Below the pieces are notes generated by a model. It worked only from the letters and a program-made list of their open reading frames with translations. It did not search any database and was not told the DNA's origin. A DNA stretch of 10,440 bases, taken from NCBI GenBank assembly GCA_964487155.1, contig CAZAQB010000116.1, forward strand, positions 1 through 10,440, written 5' to 3'. Every line of letters begins with the position of its first letter. Positions within the stretch are counted from its first letter, which is position 1. A program made the translations under genes and the position numbers. Origin of the DNA: CAZAQB01 sp964487155 (GTDB taxonomy: Bacteria > Pseudomonadota > Gammaproteobacteria > Nitrococcales > Nitrococcaceae). This document shows, in pieces, positions 1 through 6,183 of this stretch.

Positions 1-2
1 AG

Positions 3-563
3 GCGCTCACCCTGCTCCAGTACCCGCTGCGCAACGCCTGGCTGCACCAGCAGGCCCTGGAGCACTCGCGCCGGGACCCCCTTACCGGGCTCGACAACCG
101 TACCGTGCTGCAGGCGGAACTGAGCCGTGCCGTGAGCCTGGCCCATCGTCACCGAGAGCCGCTGTCGCTGGCGGTGATCGACATCGACGACTTCAAGCAG
201 ATCAACGACCGTTACGGCCACGCCGCCGGTGACACCGCGCTTTGTCAGGTGGCGGGCATCCTGCGCCGCTGTGCCCGCCAGACCGACCTGGTGTTCCGCT
301 ATGCCGGCGATGAGTTCGTGGTGGGAGCGAGCCACACCGATGGCGCCGGCATCGAGGTGATCTGCGAGCGGATCCTCGACGCCGTGCGCGGCGCGCACCT
401 GGCCTGCGGGGGCGAGCAGCTTGCGGTGAGCCTCAGCATCGGCACCGCCGTGCTGCGCTCCGCCGATACCGCAGCGAGCCTTTTCGACCGGGCGGACCAC
501 GCCCTGCTGGAGGCCAAGCGCCGCGGCCGCGACCGCGTCGTCGCCGCGGAAGACCTGGCCTGA
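3..563 (+). CDS. GGDEF-domain diguanylate cyclase (5' partial)
   Basis: This is the C-terminal part of a protein whose reading frame is open to the left edge of the window. GGDEF domains condense two GTP into the second messenger cyclic-di-GMP. The visible fragment (186 residues) begins with a helical stretch (YPLRNAWLHQQALEHSRR) leading into the usual domain start DPLTGLDNR. It then shows VIDIDDFKQINDRYGH (metal and nucleotide binding) and the active-site loop AGDEF at bases 303-317, where the first Gly of GGDEF is Ala. Five residues upstream is RQTD, a match to the RxxD product-inhibition I-site. The end SIGTAVL...FDRADHALLEAKRRGRDRVV is typical. The N-terminal sensory part is outside the window, so the input signal is unknown. 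The Ala variant is probably still active because the catalytic acidic residues are present, but that is inference. Confidence 0.93.
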   Translation, partial: ALTLLQYPLRNAWLHQQALEHSRRDPLTGLDNRTVLQAELSRAVSLAHRHREPLSLAVIDIDDFKQINDRYGHAAGDTALCQVAGILRRCARQTDLVFRYAGDEFVVGASHTDGAGIEVICERILDAVRGAHLACGGEQLAVSLSIGTAVLRSADTAASLFDRADHALLEAKRRGRDRVVAAEDLA

Positions 564-592
564 CCCTGCGGTGTACGGGGTAGCGTCAGGCC
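557..592 (+). terminator. Inverted repeat at the end of the GGDEF gene, possible terminator
   Basis: A perfect 8-bp inverted repeat, GGCCTGAC (557-564) and GTCAGGCC (585-592), spans the stop codon of the GGDEF gene with a 20-nt loop. There is no real T-tract after it (CTTGTCAT), so intrinsic termination is only a possibility. Confidence 0.3.
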
Positions 593-649
593 CTTGTCAT
601 GGGCGTTGTCGTGCCCAATCCCGGCACGGTGCCCAGTCCCCAGTGGGAT

Positions 650-684
650 GCCGGATGCGGCGCTGCGCGCCTTATCCGGCCTAC
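650..684 (-). repeat. REP element, GCCGGAT class (left half of BIME 1)
   Basis: The palindrome reads GCCGGATGCGGCG...CGCCTTATCCGGC and ends in CTAC on the + strand, so on the minus strand it begins with GTAG. Apart from the centre it matches the classical E. coli REP consensus as I remember it. It faces the element at 723-751 across a 38-bp linker, forming a BIME-type pair. Confidence 0.85.
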
Positions 685-722
685 GCGGGCCTCGGCCGCG
701 CCGGGTGGGCTGGGCGAAGCGC

Positions 723-751
723 GTAGGCCGGATAAGCGAAGCGCATCCGGC
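723..751 (+). repeat. REP element, GCCGGAT class (right half of BIME 1)
   Basis: It starts with GTAG, followed by GCCGGAT, AAGCGAAGC and the return arm ATCCGGC. It is identical over 32 bases (720-751) to 8127-8158 in the second intergenic array. The motif GGGCCTCGGCCGCG occurs on both sides of it (687-700 and 767-780) as a direct repeat. Confidence 0.87.
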
Positions 752-808
752 ATCTTGGATCGGACCGGGCCTCGGCCGCGCGCCGGGGTCGTGGCGAACG
801 GCTTGGGT

Positions 809-840
809 GTAGGGTGGGTGGAGCCGGCGTACCAAACGCC
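809..840 (+). repeat. REP-like element, GGGTGGGT class (degenerate)
   Basis: It starts GTAGGGTGGGTGGAGC, like the element at 1003-1033, but its right arm has diverged to ACCAAACGCC. A residual 5-bp hairpin GGCGT/ACGCC (826-840) remains. Confidence 0.55.
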
Positions 841-903
841 AAGGTGCCAATCGCCGAGCCCGCGTGCCCGAACCGATTCGCGGTACCGATGCCATTGCCC
901 GAT

Positions 904-931
904 GGCAGGTTGTCTGCGCAACCTGCCCTAC
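904..931 (-). repeat. REP-like hairpin, GGCAGGTTG class
   Basis: A perfect 9-bp stem GGCAGGTTG (904-912) / CAACCTGCC (919-927) with a 6-base loop is followed by CTAC (928-931). On the minus strand it therefore carries the GTAG foot expected of a REP, while the stem sequence differs from the other families here. Confidence 0.7.
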
Positions 932-1002
932 GGCGGGCTTCGCTCGGCGCCGGGCGGGATCGCCACCCCGCGCTCCGGCGCGGGAGCGCCGGGTTGGAGG
1001 GC

Positions 1003-1033
1003 TAAGGGTGGGTGGAGCGTACCGAAACCCACC
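1003..1033 (+). repeat. REP-like element, GGGTGGGT class
   Basis: The arms GGTGGGT and ACCCACC flank GGAGCGTACCGAA. The foot is TAAG rather than GTAG, which suggests decay of the tetranucleotide. It is related to 809-840. Confidence 0.65.
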
Positions 1034-1045
1034 GTCTTCGCTGAT

Positions 1046-1077
1046 GTTGGGATTGCGCTGCGCTCCATCCCAGCCTA
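1046..1077 (-). repeat. REP-like element, GCTGGGAT class
   Basis: The arms TGGGAT (1048-1053) and ATCCCA (1067-1072) enclose TGCGCTGCGCTCC. On the minus strand the foot is TTAG. It is arranged head to head with the + strand units on each side. Confidence 0.6.
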
Positions 1078-1097
1078 AGCGTTGTGCTGTAGCCGCG

Positions 1098-1127
1098 GTA
1101 GGCTGGGTTGAGCCCGCGAAACCCAGC
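1098..1127 (+). repeat. REP-like element, GCTGGGTT class, next to the bfr stop codon
   Basis: It has a GTAG foot at 1098-1101 and a perfect arm pair GCTGGGTT / AACCCAGC (1102-1109 and 1120-1127) around GAGCCCGCGA. It lies 16 bases beyond the bfr stop codon and, read from bfr, forms a stable hairpin that could protect or end that transcript. Confidence 0.7.
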
Positions 1128-1143
1128 GTTTTCTAGCCTGCCA

Positions 1144-1632
1144 TCACCCCCCTGCGGTGCCCTTCATCTGCGACTGCTGGTAGTTGGGCAGCCCGATCCG
1201 GTCGATGAGTCCCAGCTGGGTCTCCAGCCAGTAGGCGTGGTCCTGCTCGGTGTCGTCCAGCATGGGTACCAGCAGGTCGCGGGTGACGTAGTCCTGCACC
1301 TGCTCGCAGTAGGCGATCACCTCCCGCAGGTGACGCACAACCAGGTATTCCAGCTCCAGGTCGTTGCGCAGCATCTCCGGCACGTCGCGCCCGACCTTGA
1401 TGGCGGGCTCCCGGCGGGTGAGGTTGGGAGTGCCTTCCAGAAACAGGATCCGGCGGATCAGCGAATCCGCGTGGCCTGTCTCGTCCTGGCGCTCGTGCTC
1501 GATGCGCTGGTAGAGCGCCTCCAGGCCCCAGTCGTGGTACATGCGGGAGTGGATGAAGTACTGGTCAATGGCCGTCAGCTCACCGGCGAGCAGATCGTTG
1601 AGGTGCTGCAGCACCTTGTTGTCGCCTTTCAC
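1144..1632 (-). CDS. bfr: Bacterioferritin, BfrA/FtnA-type without the haem-ligand Met
   Basis: This is a 162-residue ferritin-fold iron-storage subunit that oxidises Fe(II) and stores iron in a 24-mer cage in the cytoplasm. I chose the GTG start at 1632 because it gives the family N-terminus (M)KGDNKVLQHLN, and an AAGGGG Shine-Dalgarno lies 8 bases upstream; the longer frame adds unrelated residues. All six ferroxidase ligands are seen: Glu18, Glu51, His54, Glu95, Glu129 and His132. Position 52, the axial haem-ligand Met of classical bacterioferritin, is Thr (DETGHAD). This and the DDTEQDHAYWLE segment match the P. aeruginosa BfrA/FtnA subgroup, so the cage probably binds no haem unless mixed with another subunit. 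It is divergent from hemP, so storage sits beside haem import. REP elements lie beyond its 3' end. Confidence 0.95.
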   Translation of the reverse strand: MKGDNKVLQHLNDLLAGELTAIDQYFIHSRMYHDWGLEALYQRIEHERQDETGHADSLIRRILFLEGTPNLTRREPAIKVGRDVPEMLRNDLELEYLVVRHLREVIAYCEQVQDYVTRDLLVPMLDDTEQDHAYWLETQLGLIDRIGLPNYQQSQMKGTAGG

Positions 1633-1726
1633 GGGCCTTGCCCCTTTATTGCCCTGGTCGCGGCCGGTAATTGTCCTCCCGCCGGGCGAAGAGGGCAACG
1701 CAGCCATAATTCCATAAGGTATACGG

Positions 1727-1755
1727 TTGCAAATCGTTCGCATTCACGTTAACTT
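1727..1755 (+). promoter_or_regulatory. Putative hemP promoter with overlapping Fur-box-like site
   Basis: TTGCAA (1727-1732), a 17-base spacer and TAACTT (1750-1755) form a moderate sigma70-type promoter ending 31 bases before the hemP start. Bases 1729-1747 overlap it and match the 19-bp Fur consensus at 10 of 19 positions; TGCAAATCGTTCGCA (1728-1742) is an imperfect palindrome. Fur repression is expected for haem-uptake operons, but the match is only fair. Because the site also lies about 95 bases upstream of the divergent bfr start, it could influence both sides. Confidence 0.42.
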
Positions 1756-1786
1756 GCAGGGAAGTTGCTGGGTGCAGGGAGTTGGG

Positions 1787-1963
1787 GTGGCGCATCGTGA
1801 CAAGGCCGACGCGGCTGGCAACACCCCCGGCACCAAGCCTGCTCAGCGTCGTATCTCCAGCCGGTCTCTGTTCAGCGGGGCCCACGAGTTGCTCATCGAG
1901 CACCAGGGTGAGCACTACCGGCTGCGGGTGACCCGCAACGGGAAGCTGATCCTGACCAAGTAG
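1787..1963 (+). CDS. hemP: HemP/HmuP haem-uptake regulator
   Basis: This small 58-residue protein has a C-terminal half that is diagnostic for the HemP family: RRISSRSLFSGAHELLIEH, then YRLRVTRNGKLILTK. HemP/HmuP proteins are encoded at the head of haem-uptake operons. In Bradyrhizobium and Burkholderia the homologue is needed for expression of the outer-membrane haem receptor and is described as a DNA-binding co-activator. I chose the GTG start at 1787 because AGGGAG lies five bases upstream. A TTG at 1727 in the same frame would coincide with the probable -35 box. The first 20 residues are polar and variable. The receptor follows after 140 bases, which fits HemP acting on that gene, though the mechanism in this organism is inferred. 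Confidence 0.9.
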   Translation: MAHRDKADAAGNTPGTKPAQRRISSRSLFSGAHELLIEHQGEHYRLRVTRNGKLILTK

Positions 1964-1999
1964 CAACCACGCGGGCCAGGGCGGCTGCACGGTGGAGGT

Positions 2000-2016
2000 G
2001 GGCGCCGCCGGCGCCC
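2000..2016 (+). other. Strong hairpin in the hemP-receptor gap
   Basis: A perfect 7-bp stem GGGCGCC/GGCGCCC with a 3-base loop lies 37 bases after the hemP stop. No T-tract follows, so it is not a classical terminator. A second hairpin, CGGGCC/GGCCCG (2045-2062), follows before the receptor's ribosome binding site. They may tune expression of the receptor, or may be incidental in GC-rich DNA. Confidence 0.4.
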
Positions 2017-2103
2017 CGACTAACTGAAGTCCGAGCCAGCCACCCGGGCCAGACGGGGCCCGCTGCAGCCAGCCAGGGCGACACTTCCGAGACGGAGGCG
2101 TTG

Positions 2104-4224
2104 ATGGCGTGCTGGAACGGCAGCGATGCAGGGCGTGTGGGCAGGCTCCTGGCGCTGGTCGGGGCATTGGCCCCGGCCGCGGCGCCAGGGGAGACCCCGG
2201 CGGACCCGGAGGTGTATATGGCGGATCCCATCACCGTGACAGCCACCCGCAACCCCCTCCCTGCGTTCGAGTTCCCCGGCATGGTCTCGGTGATCGGCAG
2301 GCAGGAAATGCTGAGGCAGCAGCCGTCCACTCCGGACGATTTCCTCAAATGGGTGCCCAACATGGAGTTCGTGGGTGGCCCGCGCCGTACCGGTGAAGTG
2401 CCATCCATCCGCGGCTTCTCCGGCCCCGACGTGGTGGTGACCCTGGACGGCGCCCGGCAGAACTTCGACTCCGCCCACGACGGGCGCTTCTTCATTGATC
2501 CCAGCCTGTTGCGGGAGGTGGAAGTGCTGCGCGGCCCGGCCTCCGCGCTGTACGGCAGCGGCGGCAACGGCGGGGTCATCGCCCTGCGCACGCTGCGGGC
2601 CGAGGACTTGCTCGGCACCGGCGAGCGGGCCGGCGCCCGGCTCTCCGGCGGCTACCAGTCGGTCAACGAGGAGGGCCGCGGCACGGCCACGGTGTTCGGC
2701 CGCCCCGGCGGCGGCCTCGACCTGCTGGGCAGCGTCACCCGGCGCAGCTCCGGCGAGATCGAGCTGGGCGACGGCAGCACCCTGGATGCCAGCGATGACG
2801 ACATCCTCGCCGCCCTGATGAAGCTTGGCTGGGCGCCCGGCGCCGACCAGCGCCTGGAGGCCTCGTTCCAGCGCTTCCGCAACGAGGCCGAGGAGCCAAA
2901 CAACGCCCAGGGCGCGGGCGGTGACGATCGGGTGGAGAAGGACATCCAGCGGGATAACATCCGGCTCGCCTACGGCTACCAGCCATCGGACCAGCCCCTG
3001 GTGGATCTGGATCTCACGGTCTATCACACCCGCTTCGAGGCCGACGAGCTGCGCCTCGACGACCGCGGCGCCGGCCCGGCGGGTGAGCTGCTGCGCCGGG
3101 ACCTGGACACCTGGGGCCTGCGCGTGGAGAACCGCTCCCGGCCGCTCGATGCGGCCCGCCACGGTCTCACCCTGACCTACGGGGCTGAGGCCTACCGGGA
3201 TGTCCAGGACGGCGCCGCGGGCGAGGGCGAGCGTGACGGCGTGCCCGACGCCGACGCCAACTTCGCCGCCGGCTTCGTGCAGGCGGAGTGGCGCCTGAGC
3301 GAACCGCTGGGGGTGCTGCCGGGGGATCTGCTGCTGATCCCGGGGCTGCGCTTCGACCATTACGCCACCGATGGCGACCTGGCCGATTCCACCGTGGAGG
3401 ACAGCGCCCTCTCGCCTCGGCTGGGGCTGAGCTACCTGCCCACGGACTGGAGTCTGTTGTTCGCCAGCTACTCGGAGGCCTTCCGGGCGCCCACCTTCAA
3501 TGAGCTGTTCCTCACCGGGGTGCACTTTCGCATCCCCATCGGCCCCGGGGTCACCAACCGCTTCGTGCCCAACCCCGATCTCGACCCCCAGCGCACCCGC
3601 ACCGTCGAGGCGGGCGTGGGCCTGGACTTCCGCTCCCTGCTGGCCCGGGGCGACCGGCTTACCGCCAAGGCCTCGCACTTTCGCACCTGGGGGGATGATT
3701 TCATCGACCTGTCGGTGGAGCAGCCCGAGCCGTTCGTGGACTGCGACCCGTTCATCCCCGGCGGTTGCGATGGTGTGACCCGGGCCGCCAACGTGGCCGA
3801 GGCCCGGCTCTGGGGCAGCGAGGTGGAGCTCTCCTACGAGAACCGCCGGGCCCGGATCCAGGCGGGCTACTCCAACCTGCACGGCCGCAACGACACCACC
3901 AATGAGTTCCTCGGGGTGCTGACCCCGGCCCAGCTCACCCTGGACGCGGCGCTGAAGCTCCCGGAAGTGGACTCGGTGCTGGGCTGGCGGATGCTGGCCG
4001 CGGACGATTTCGACAAGACCGACGACCCAGCAGAGGAGCGCGGCGGCTACGCCGTGCACGACTTCTACCTGGCCTGGGCGCCCTCGGGTGGACCCCTGGC
4101 GGGGCTGCGCCTGGACCTGGGGGTGGATAACGCCTTCGACCGGGCCTATTCGCGGGTGTTTACCGGGGCCCCGGAGCCCGGCCGCAACCTCAAGGCCCAG
4201 CTTGCCTACGCGGTGAGCTTCTGA
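2104..4224 (+). CDS. TonB-dependent outer-membrane haem receptor (HmuR-type)
   Basis: This 706-residue beta-barrel receptor should bring haem or haem-protein-derived haem across the outer membrane using TonB energy. The ATG at 2104 is preferred over the adjacent TTG at 2101 because CGGAGG (2093-2098) then has a 5-base spacer. A short hydrophobic stretch (about residues 12-27) ending in APAAAPGE may be the signal peptide. A TonB-box-like segment PITVTAT follows at about 42-48. The plug shows RGFSGPDVVVTLDGARQNF and LREVEVLRGPASALYGSGGNGGVI. The barrel carries the haem-receptor signature FRAP (460-463) and NPDL (490-493), with His474 between them where HmuR-type receptors have a functional His. 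The chain ends in AYAVSF, a typical terminal-Phe outer-membrane signal. A C-x7-C pair (VDCDPFIPGGCD) lies in a probable loop. hmuT starts one base after its stop codon. The specific substrate (free haem or haemoglobin) cannot be told. Confidence 0.94.
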   Translation: MACWNGSDAGRVGRLLALVGALAPAAAPGETPADPEVYMADPITVTATRNPLPAFEFPGMVSVIGRQEMLRQQPSTPDDFLKWVPNMEFVGGPRRTGEVPSIRGFSGPDVVVTLDGARQNFDSAHDGRFFIDPSLLREVEVLRGPASALYGSGGNGGVIALRTLRAEDLLGTGERAGARLSGGYQSVNEEGRGTATVFGRPGGGLDLLGSVTRRSSGEIELGDGSTLDASDDDILAALMKLGWAPGADQRLEASFQRFRNEAEEPNNAQGAGGDDRVEKDIQRDNIRLAYGYQPSDQPLVDLDLTVYHTRFEADELRLDDRGAGPAGELLRRDLDTWGLRVENRSRPLDAARHGLTLTYGAEAYRDVQDGAAGEGERDGVPDADANFAAGFVQAEWRLSEPLGVLPGDLLLIPGLRFDHYATDGDLADSTVEDSALSPRLGLSYLPTDWSLLFASYSEAFRAPTFNELFLTGVHFRIPIGPGVTNRFVPNPDLDPQRTRTVEAGVGLDFRSLLARGDRLTAKASHFRTWGDDFIDLSVEQPEPFVDCDPFIPGGCDGVTRAANVAEARLWGSEVELSYENRRARIQAGYSNLHGRNDTTNEFLGVLTPAQLTLDAALKLPEVDSVLGWRMLAADDFDKTDDPAEERGGYAVHDFYLAWAPSGGPLAGLRLDLGVDNAFDRAYSRVFTGAPEPGRNLKAQLAYAVSF

Positions 4225-4225
4225 C

Positions 4226-5107
4226 ATGGCGCGGGCCGGGGCAATCGTGGTGGTGCTGGTGGCCGGTCTCGTTGTCGGCCTGCTGCCGGTGGCGGCGGCG
4301 TCGGAACCCCGGGTGGTCTCCCTGGGGGGCGACATCACCGAGACGGTGTTCGCCCTCGGTGCCGGCGAGGCGCTGGTGGCGGTGGACAGCACCAGCCGCC
4401 ATCCGCCGGAGGCCCGGGAGCTGCCTGACGTGGGCTACCTGCGCCGGCTCGGGGCCGAGCCCATCATCGCCCTGCGGCCCACCCTGGTGCTGGCCTCAAA
4501 GTCCGCCGGACCCGCCGAGGTGGTGCACCAGTTGAAGAGCGCCGGGATTCGCTGGGTGAGCATCCCCGACACCCACTCGCCCGAGGGGGTGCTCAACAAG
4601 GTGCAGGCCGTGGCGGCGGCCCTCGACCGCCCCCGGGCGGGGGCGCGCCTGGCGCAGTCGCTGCGGGAGGCCTTTGCCGCGCTGCCCCCGGCTCCGGAGC
4701 CGCCGCCCCGGGTGCTGTTCCTGTTTTCAGTGGGCCGGGGCGCCCCCCTGGCGGCGGGTCGGGACACCTCCGCCGAGGCCATTATCGAGCTGGCCGGCGG
4801 GCGCAACGCGCTGGACGGCTTCGAGGGTTTCAAGCCGGTATCGGCGGAGGCCCTGGTGGCTGCCGCGCCGGAGGTGGTGGTGATGCCGCAGCGCAGCCTG
4901 GAGCTGCTGGGCGGCACCGAGGCGGTGCTGGCCCGGCCCGGGCTGGCGGCCACACCGGCCGGCCGGCAGCGGCGCCTGATTGCCATGGACGGCCTGCTGC
5001 TGCTCGGCTTCGGCCCCCGCACGCCCGAAGCCGCGGCACAACTGGCGCAGGCCCTGGATCGGGCCATGGGAGACTCCCACAGGGCCGCCCGGGAGGTGGC
5101 GCGATGA
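4226..5107 (+). CDS. hmuT: Periplasmic haem-binding protein HmuT
   Basis: This 293-residue class III solute-binding protein should receive haem from the receptor and deliver it to HmuUV. A signal peptide is evident (residues 1-25, hydrophobic core IVVVLVAGLVVGLLPV, ending VAAAS). The mature start PRVVSLGGDITETVFALG is characteristic of the BtuF/HmuT fold. Tyr71 in LPDVGYLRRLGAE corresponds to the haem-ligating Tyr of ShuT/HmuT. The second-lobe motif AAGRDTSAEAIIELAGGRNAL has no His, so single-Tyr ligation as in ShuT is the likelier mode. Its ATG follows the receptor stop by one base and its stop overlaps the hmuU start (ATGA), indicating translational coupling. A siderophore or cobalamin ligand is less likely, given the Tyr motif and the haem-gene context. 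Confidence 0.93.
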   Translation: MARAGAIVVVLVAGLVVGLLPVAAASEPRVVSLGGDITETVFALGAGEALVAVDSTSRHPPEARELPDVGYLRRLGAEPIIALRPTLVLASKSAGPAEVVHQLKSAGIRWVSIPDTHSPEGVLNKVQAVAAALDRPRAGARLAQSLREAFAALPPAPEPPPRVLFLFSVGRGAPLAAGRDTSAEAIIELAGGRNALDGFEGFKPVSAEALVAAAPEVVVMPQRSLELLGGTEAVLARPGLAATPAGRQRRLIAMDGLLLLGFGPRTPEAAAQLAQALDRAMGDSHRAAREVAR

Positions 5108-6183
5108 ATACCCTGGTGCTGGAGGGCTGGCGGCGCAGGCGCAGCCGGCGCAGTGTCCTGGTGCATCTCGGCCTGGCGGCAGCCCTGCTGGCCGTGGCGC
5201 TGGCTGCCGCAGGCCACGGCGCGGTGTCCATCAGCCCGTCGCAGGTGCTGGCCATCCTCACCGGCCTGGAACAGGGCGCCGGCCGATTCCCGCCGGTGGA
5301 GGCCACGGTGCTGCTGGAGATCCGCCTGCCCCGGGTGGTCCTGGGTGTGCTGGTGGGCAGCGCCCTGGCAGTGGCGGGCGCCGCCCTGCAGGGCCTGTTC
5401 CGCAACCCGTTGGCCGACCCCGGGCTGATCGGCGTGTCCACCGGCGCGGCGCTGGCGGCGGGTGTGGCCATTGTCTTCGGCGGCGGCCTGGCTGCCATGC
5501 TGCCGGCGGCCCTGCAGGGCGCGCTGCTGCCGATGGCCGCTTTCGGTGGCGGGCTGGTCGCGACCGCAGTGGTCTACTTCCTGGCGCACCGGGACGGGCG
5601 CGCCGACGTCTCCACATTGCTGCTGGCGGGGGTGGCCCTGAACGCCATCGCCGGCGCCGCCATGGGCCTGCTGGTATTCGTCAGCGACGACCAGCAGTTG
5701 CGGGATCTCAACTTCTGGCTGCTGGGCAGCCTCGGCGGCGTGACCTGGGAGCGGCTGGTGCCCGCGCTGCCCTTGCTGCTGGCGCCCATTGCGCTGATGC
5801 CAATGCTGGCCCGGCCTCTGGATGCCCTGCTGCTTGGCGAGACCGAGGCGGCTCACCTCGGCTTCCGGGTGGAGTCGGCCAAGCGGCTCACGGTGGTGCT
5901 GGCGGCTCTGGGGGTCGGCGGTGCCGTTGCCCTCACCGGCGTCATCGGCTTCGTCGGCCTGGTGGTCCCGCACCTGGTGCGCCTGGTGCTGGGGCCGGGG
6001 CACCGGCTGCTGCTGCCGGCCGCCGCCCTGCTGGGCGCGAGTCTGCTGCTGCTGGCCGATCTGCTGGCGCGAACGGTGGTGCTGCCGGCGGAGCTGCCCA
6101 TCGGCATCGTCACCAGCTGCGTGGGCGGCCCGTTCTTTCTCTGGCTGCTGGTGCGGCGCGGCCGCCAGGGGGGCATGCCATGA
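5104..6183 (+). CDS. hmuU: Haem ABC transporter permease HmuU
   Basis: This 359-residue FecCD-family inner-membrane permease forms the haem channel as a dimer with HmuV. The sequence is strongly hydrophobic throughout, with about nine to ten membrane segments after a basic N-terminus (RRRRSRRS). It contains the family motif RNPLADPGLIGVSTGAAL (from residue 100), the conserved GAALQGLF just before it, and the later coupling region GETEAAHLGFRVESAK, then TGVIGFVGLVVPHLVRLVLGPGHR. GGGAGG at 5091-5096, seven bases before the ATG, is a strong ribosome binding site. It overlaps hmuT and hmuV by four bases each (ATGA). Its length is close to usual for the family, and nothing appears missing. Confidence 0.95.
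   Translation: MNTLVLEGWRRRRSRRSVLVHLGLAAALLAVALAAAGHGAVSISPSQVLAILTGLEQGAGRFPPVEATVLLEIRLPRVVLGVLVGSALAVAGAALQGLFRNPLADPGLIGVSTGAALAAGVAIVFGGGLAAMLPAALQGALLPMAAFGGGLVATAVVYFLAHRDGRADVSTLLLAGVALNAIAGAAMGLLVFVSDDQQLRDLNFWLLGSLGGVTWERLVPALPLLLAPIALMPMLARPLDALLLGETEAAHLGFRVESAKRLTVVLAALGVGGAVALTGVIGFVGLVVPHLVRLVLGPGHRLLLPAAALLGASLLLLADLLARTVVLPAELPIGIVTSCVGGPFFLWLLVRRGRQGGMP

Larger units (their letters stand above)
564..1143. repeat. Intergenic REP-rich region 1 between convergent genes
   Basis: This 580-base gap lies between the convergent 3' ends of the GGDEF gene (+) and bfr (-). I see no credible gene in it: the reading frames that cross it are Arg/Pro/Gly-rich translations of palindromes. 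It contains about seven REP-like hairpins in both orientations, most with a GTAG-type tetranucleotide at the 5' foot of the hairpin, which is the hallmark of REP elements mobilised by RAYT (TnpA-REP) transposases. No RAYT gene is present in the window. Individual units are listed separately. Confidence 0.8.

Noticed and set aside
967..992. Two mutually exclusive hairpins (CCCGCGC/GCGCGGG and CCGGCGC/GCGCCGG) suggesting a switch
   Set aside because: They lie in a GC-rich spacer between convergent genes with no leader or downstream gene to control. Overlapping GC palindromes of this length are expected by chance here.
594..1136. Several open frames on both strands in intergenic region 1
   Set aside because: They cross REP palindromes and translate to repeated ALIRPTRA/RRPDKRSA peptides, which are the signature of REP DNA and not of protein.
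564..1143. Possible CRISPR array, because of repeated short palindromes
   Set aside because: The repeats differ in sequence, alternate in orientation and have irregular spacing, and no cas gene is nearby. REP/BIME explains them.
2020..4392. A 790-codon open frame on the minus strand across the receptor gene
   Set aside because: It is antisense to a clear TonB-dependent receptor with all family motifs. Its product is Gly/Ala/Val/Gln-rich without any recognisable domain, as expected for a shadow frame in GC-rich coding DNA.
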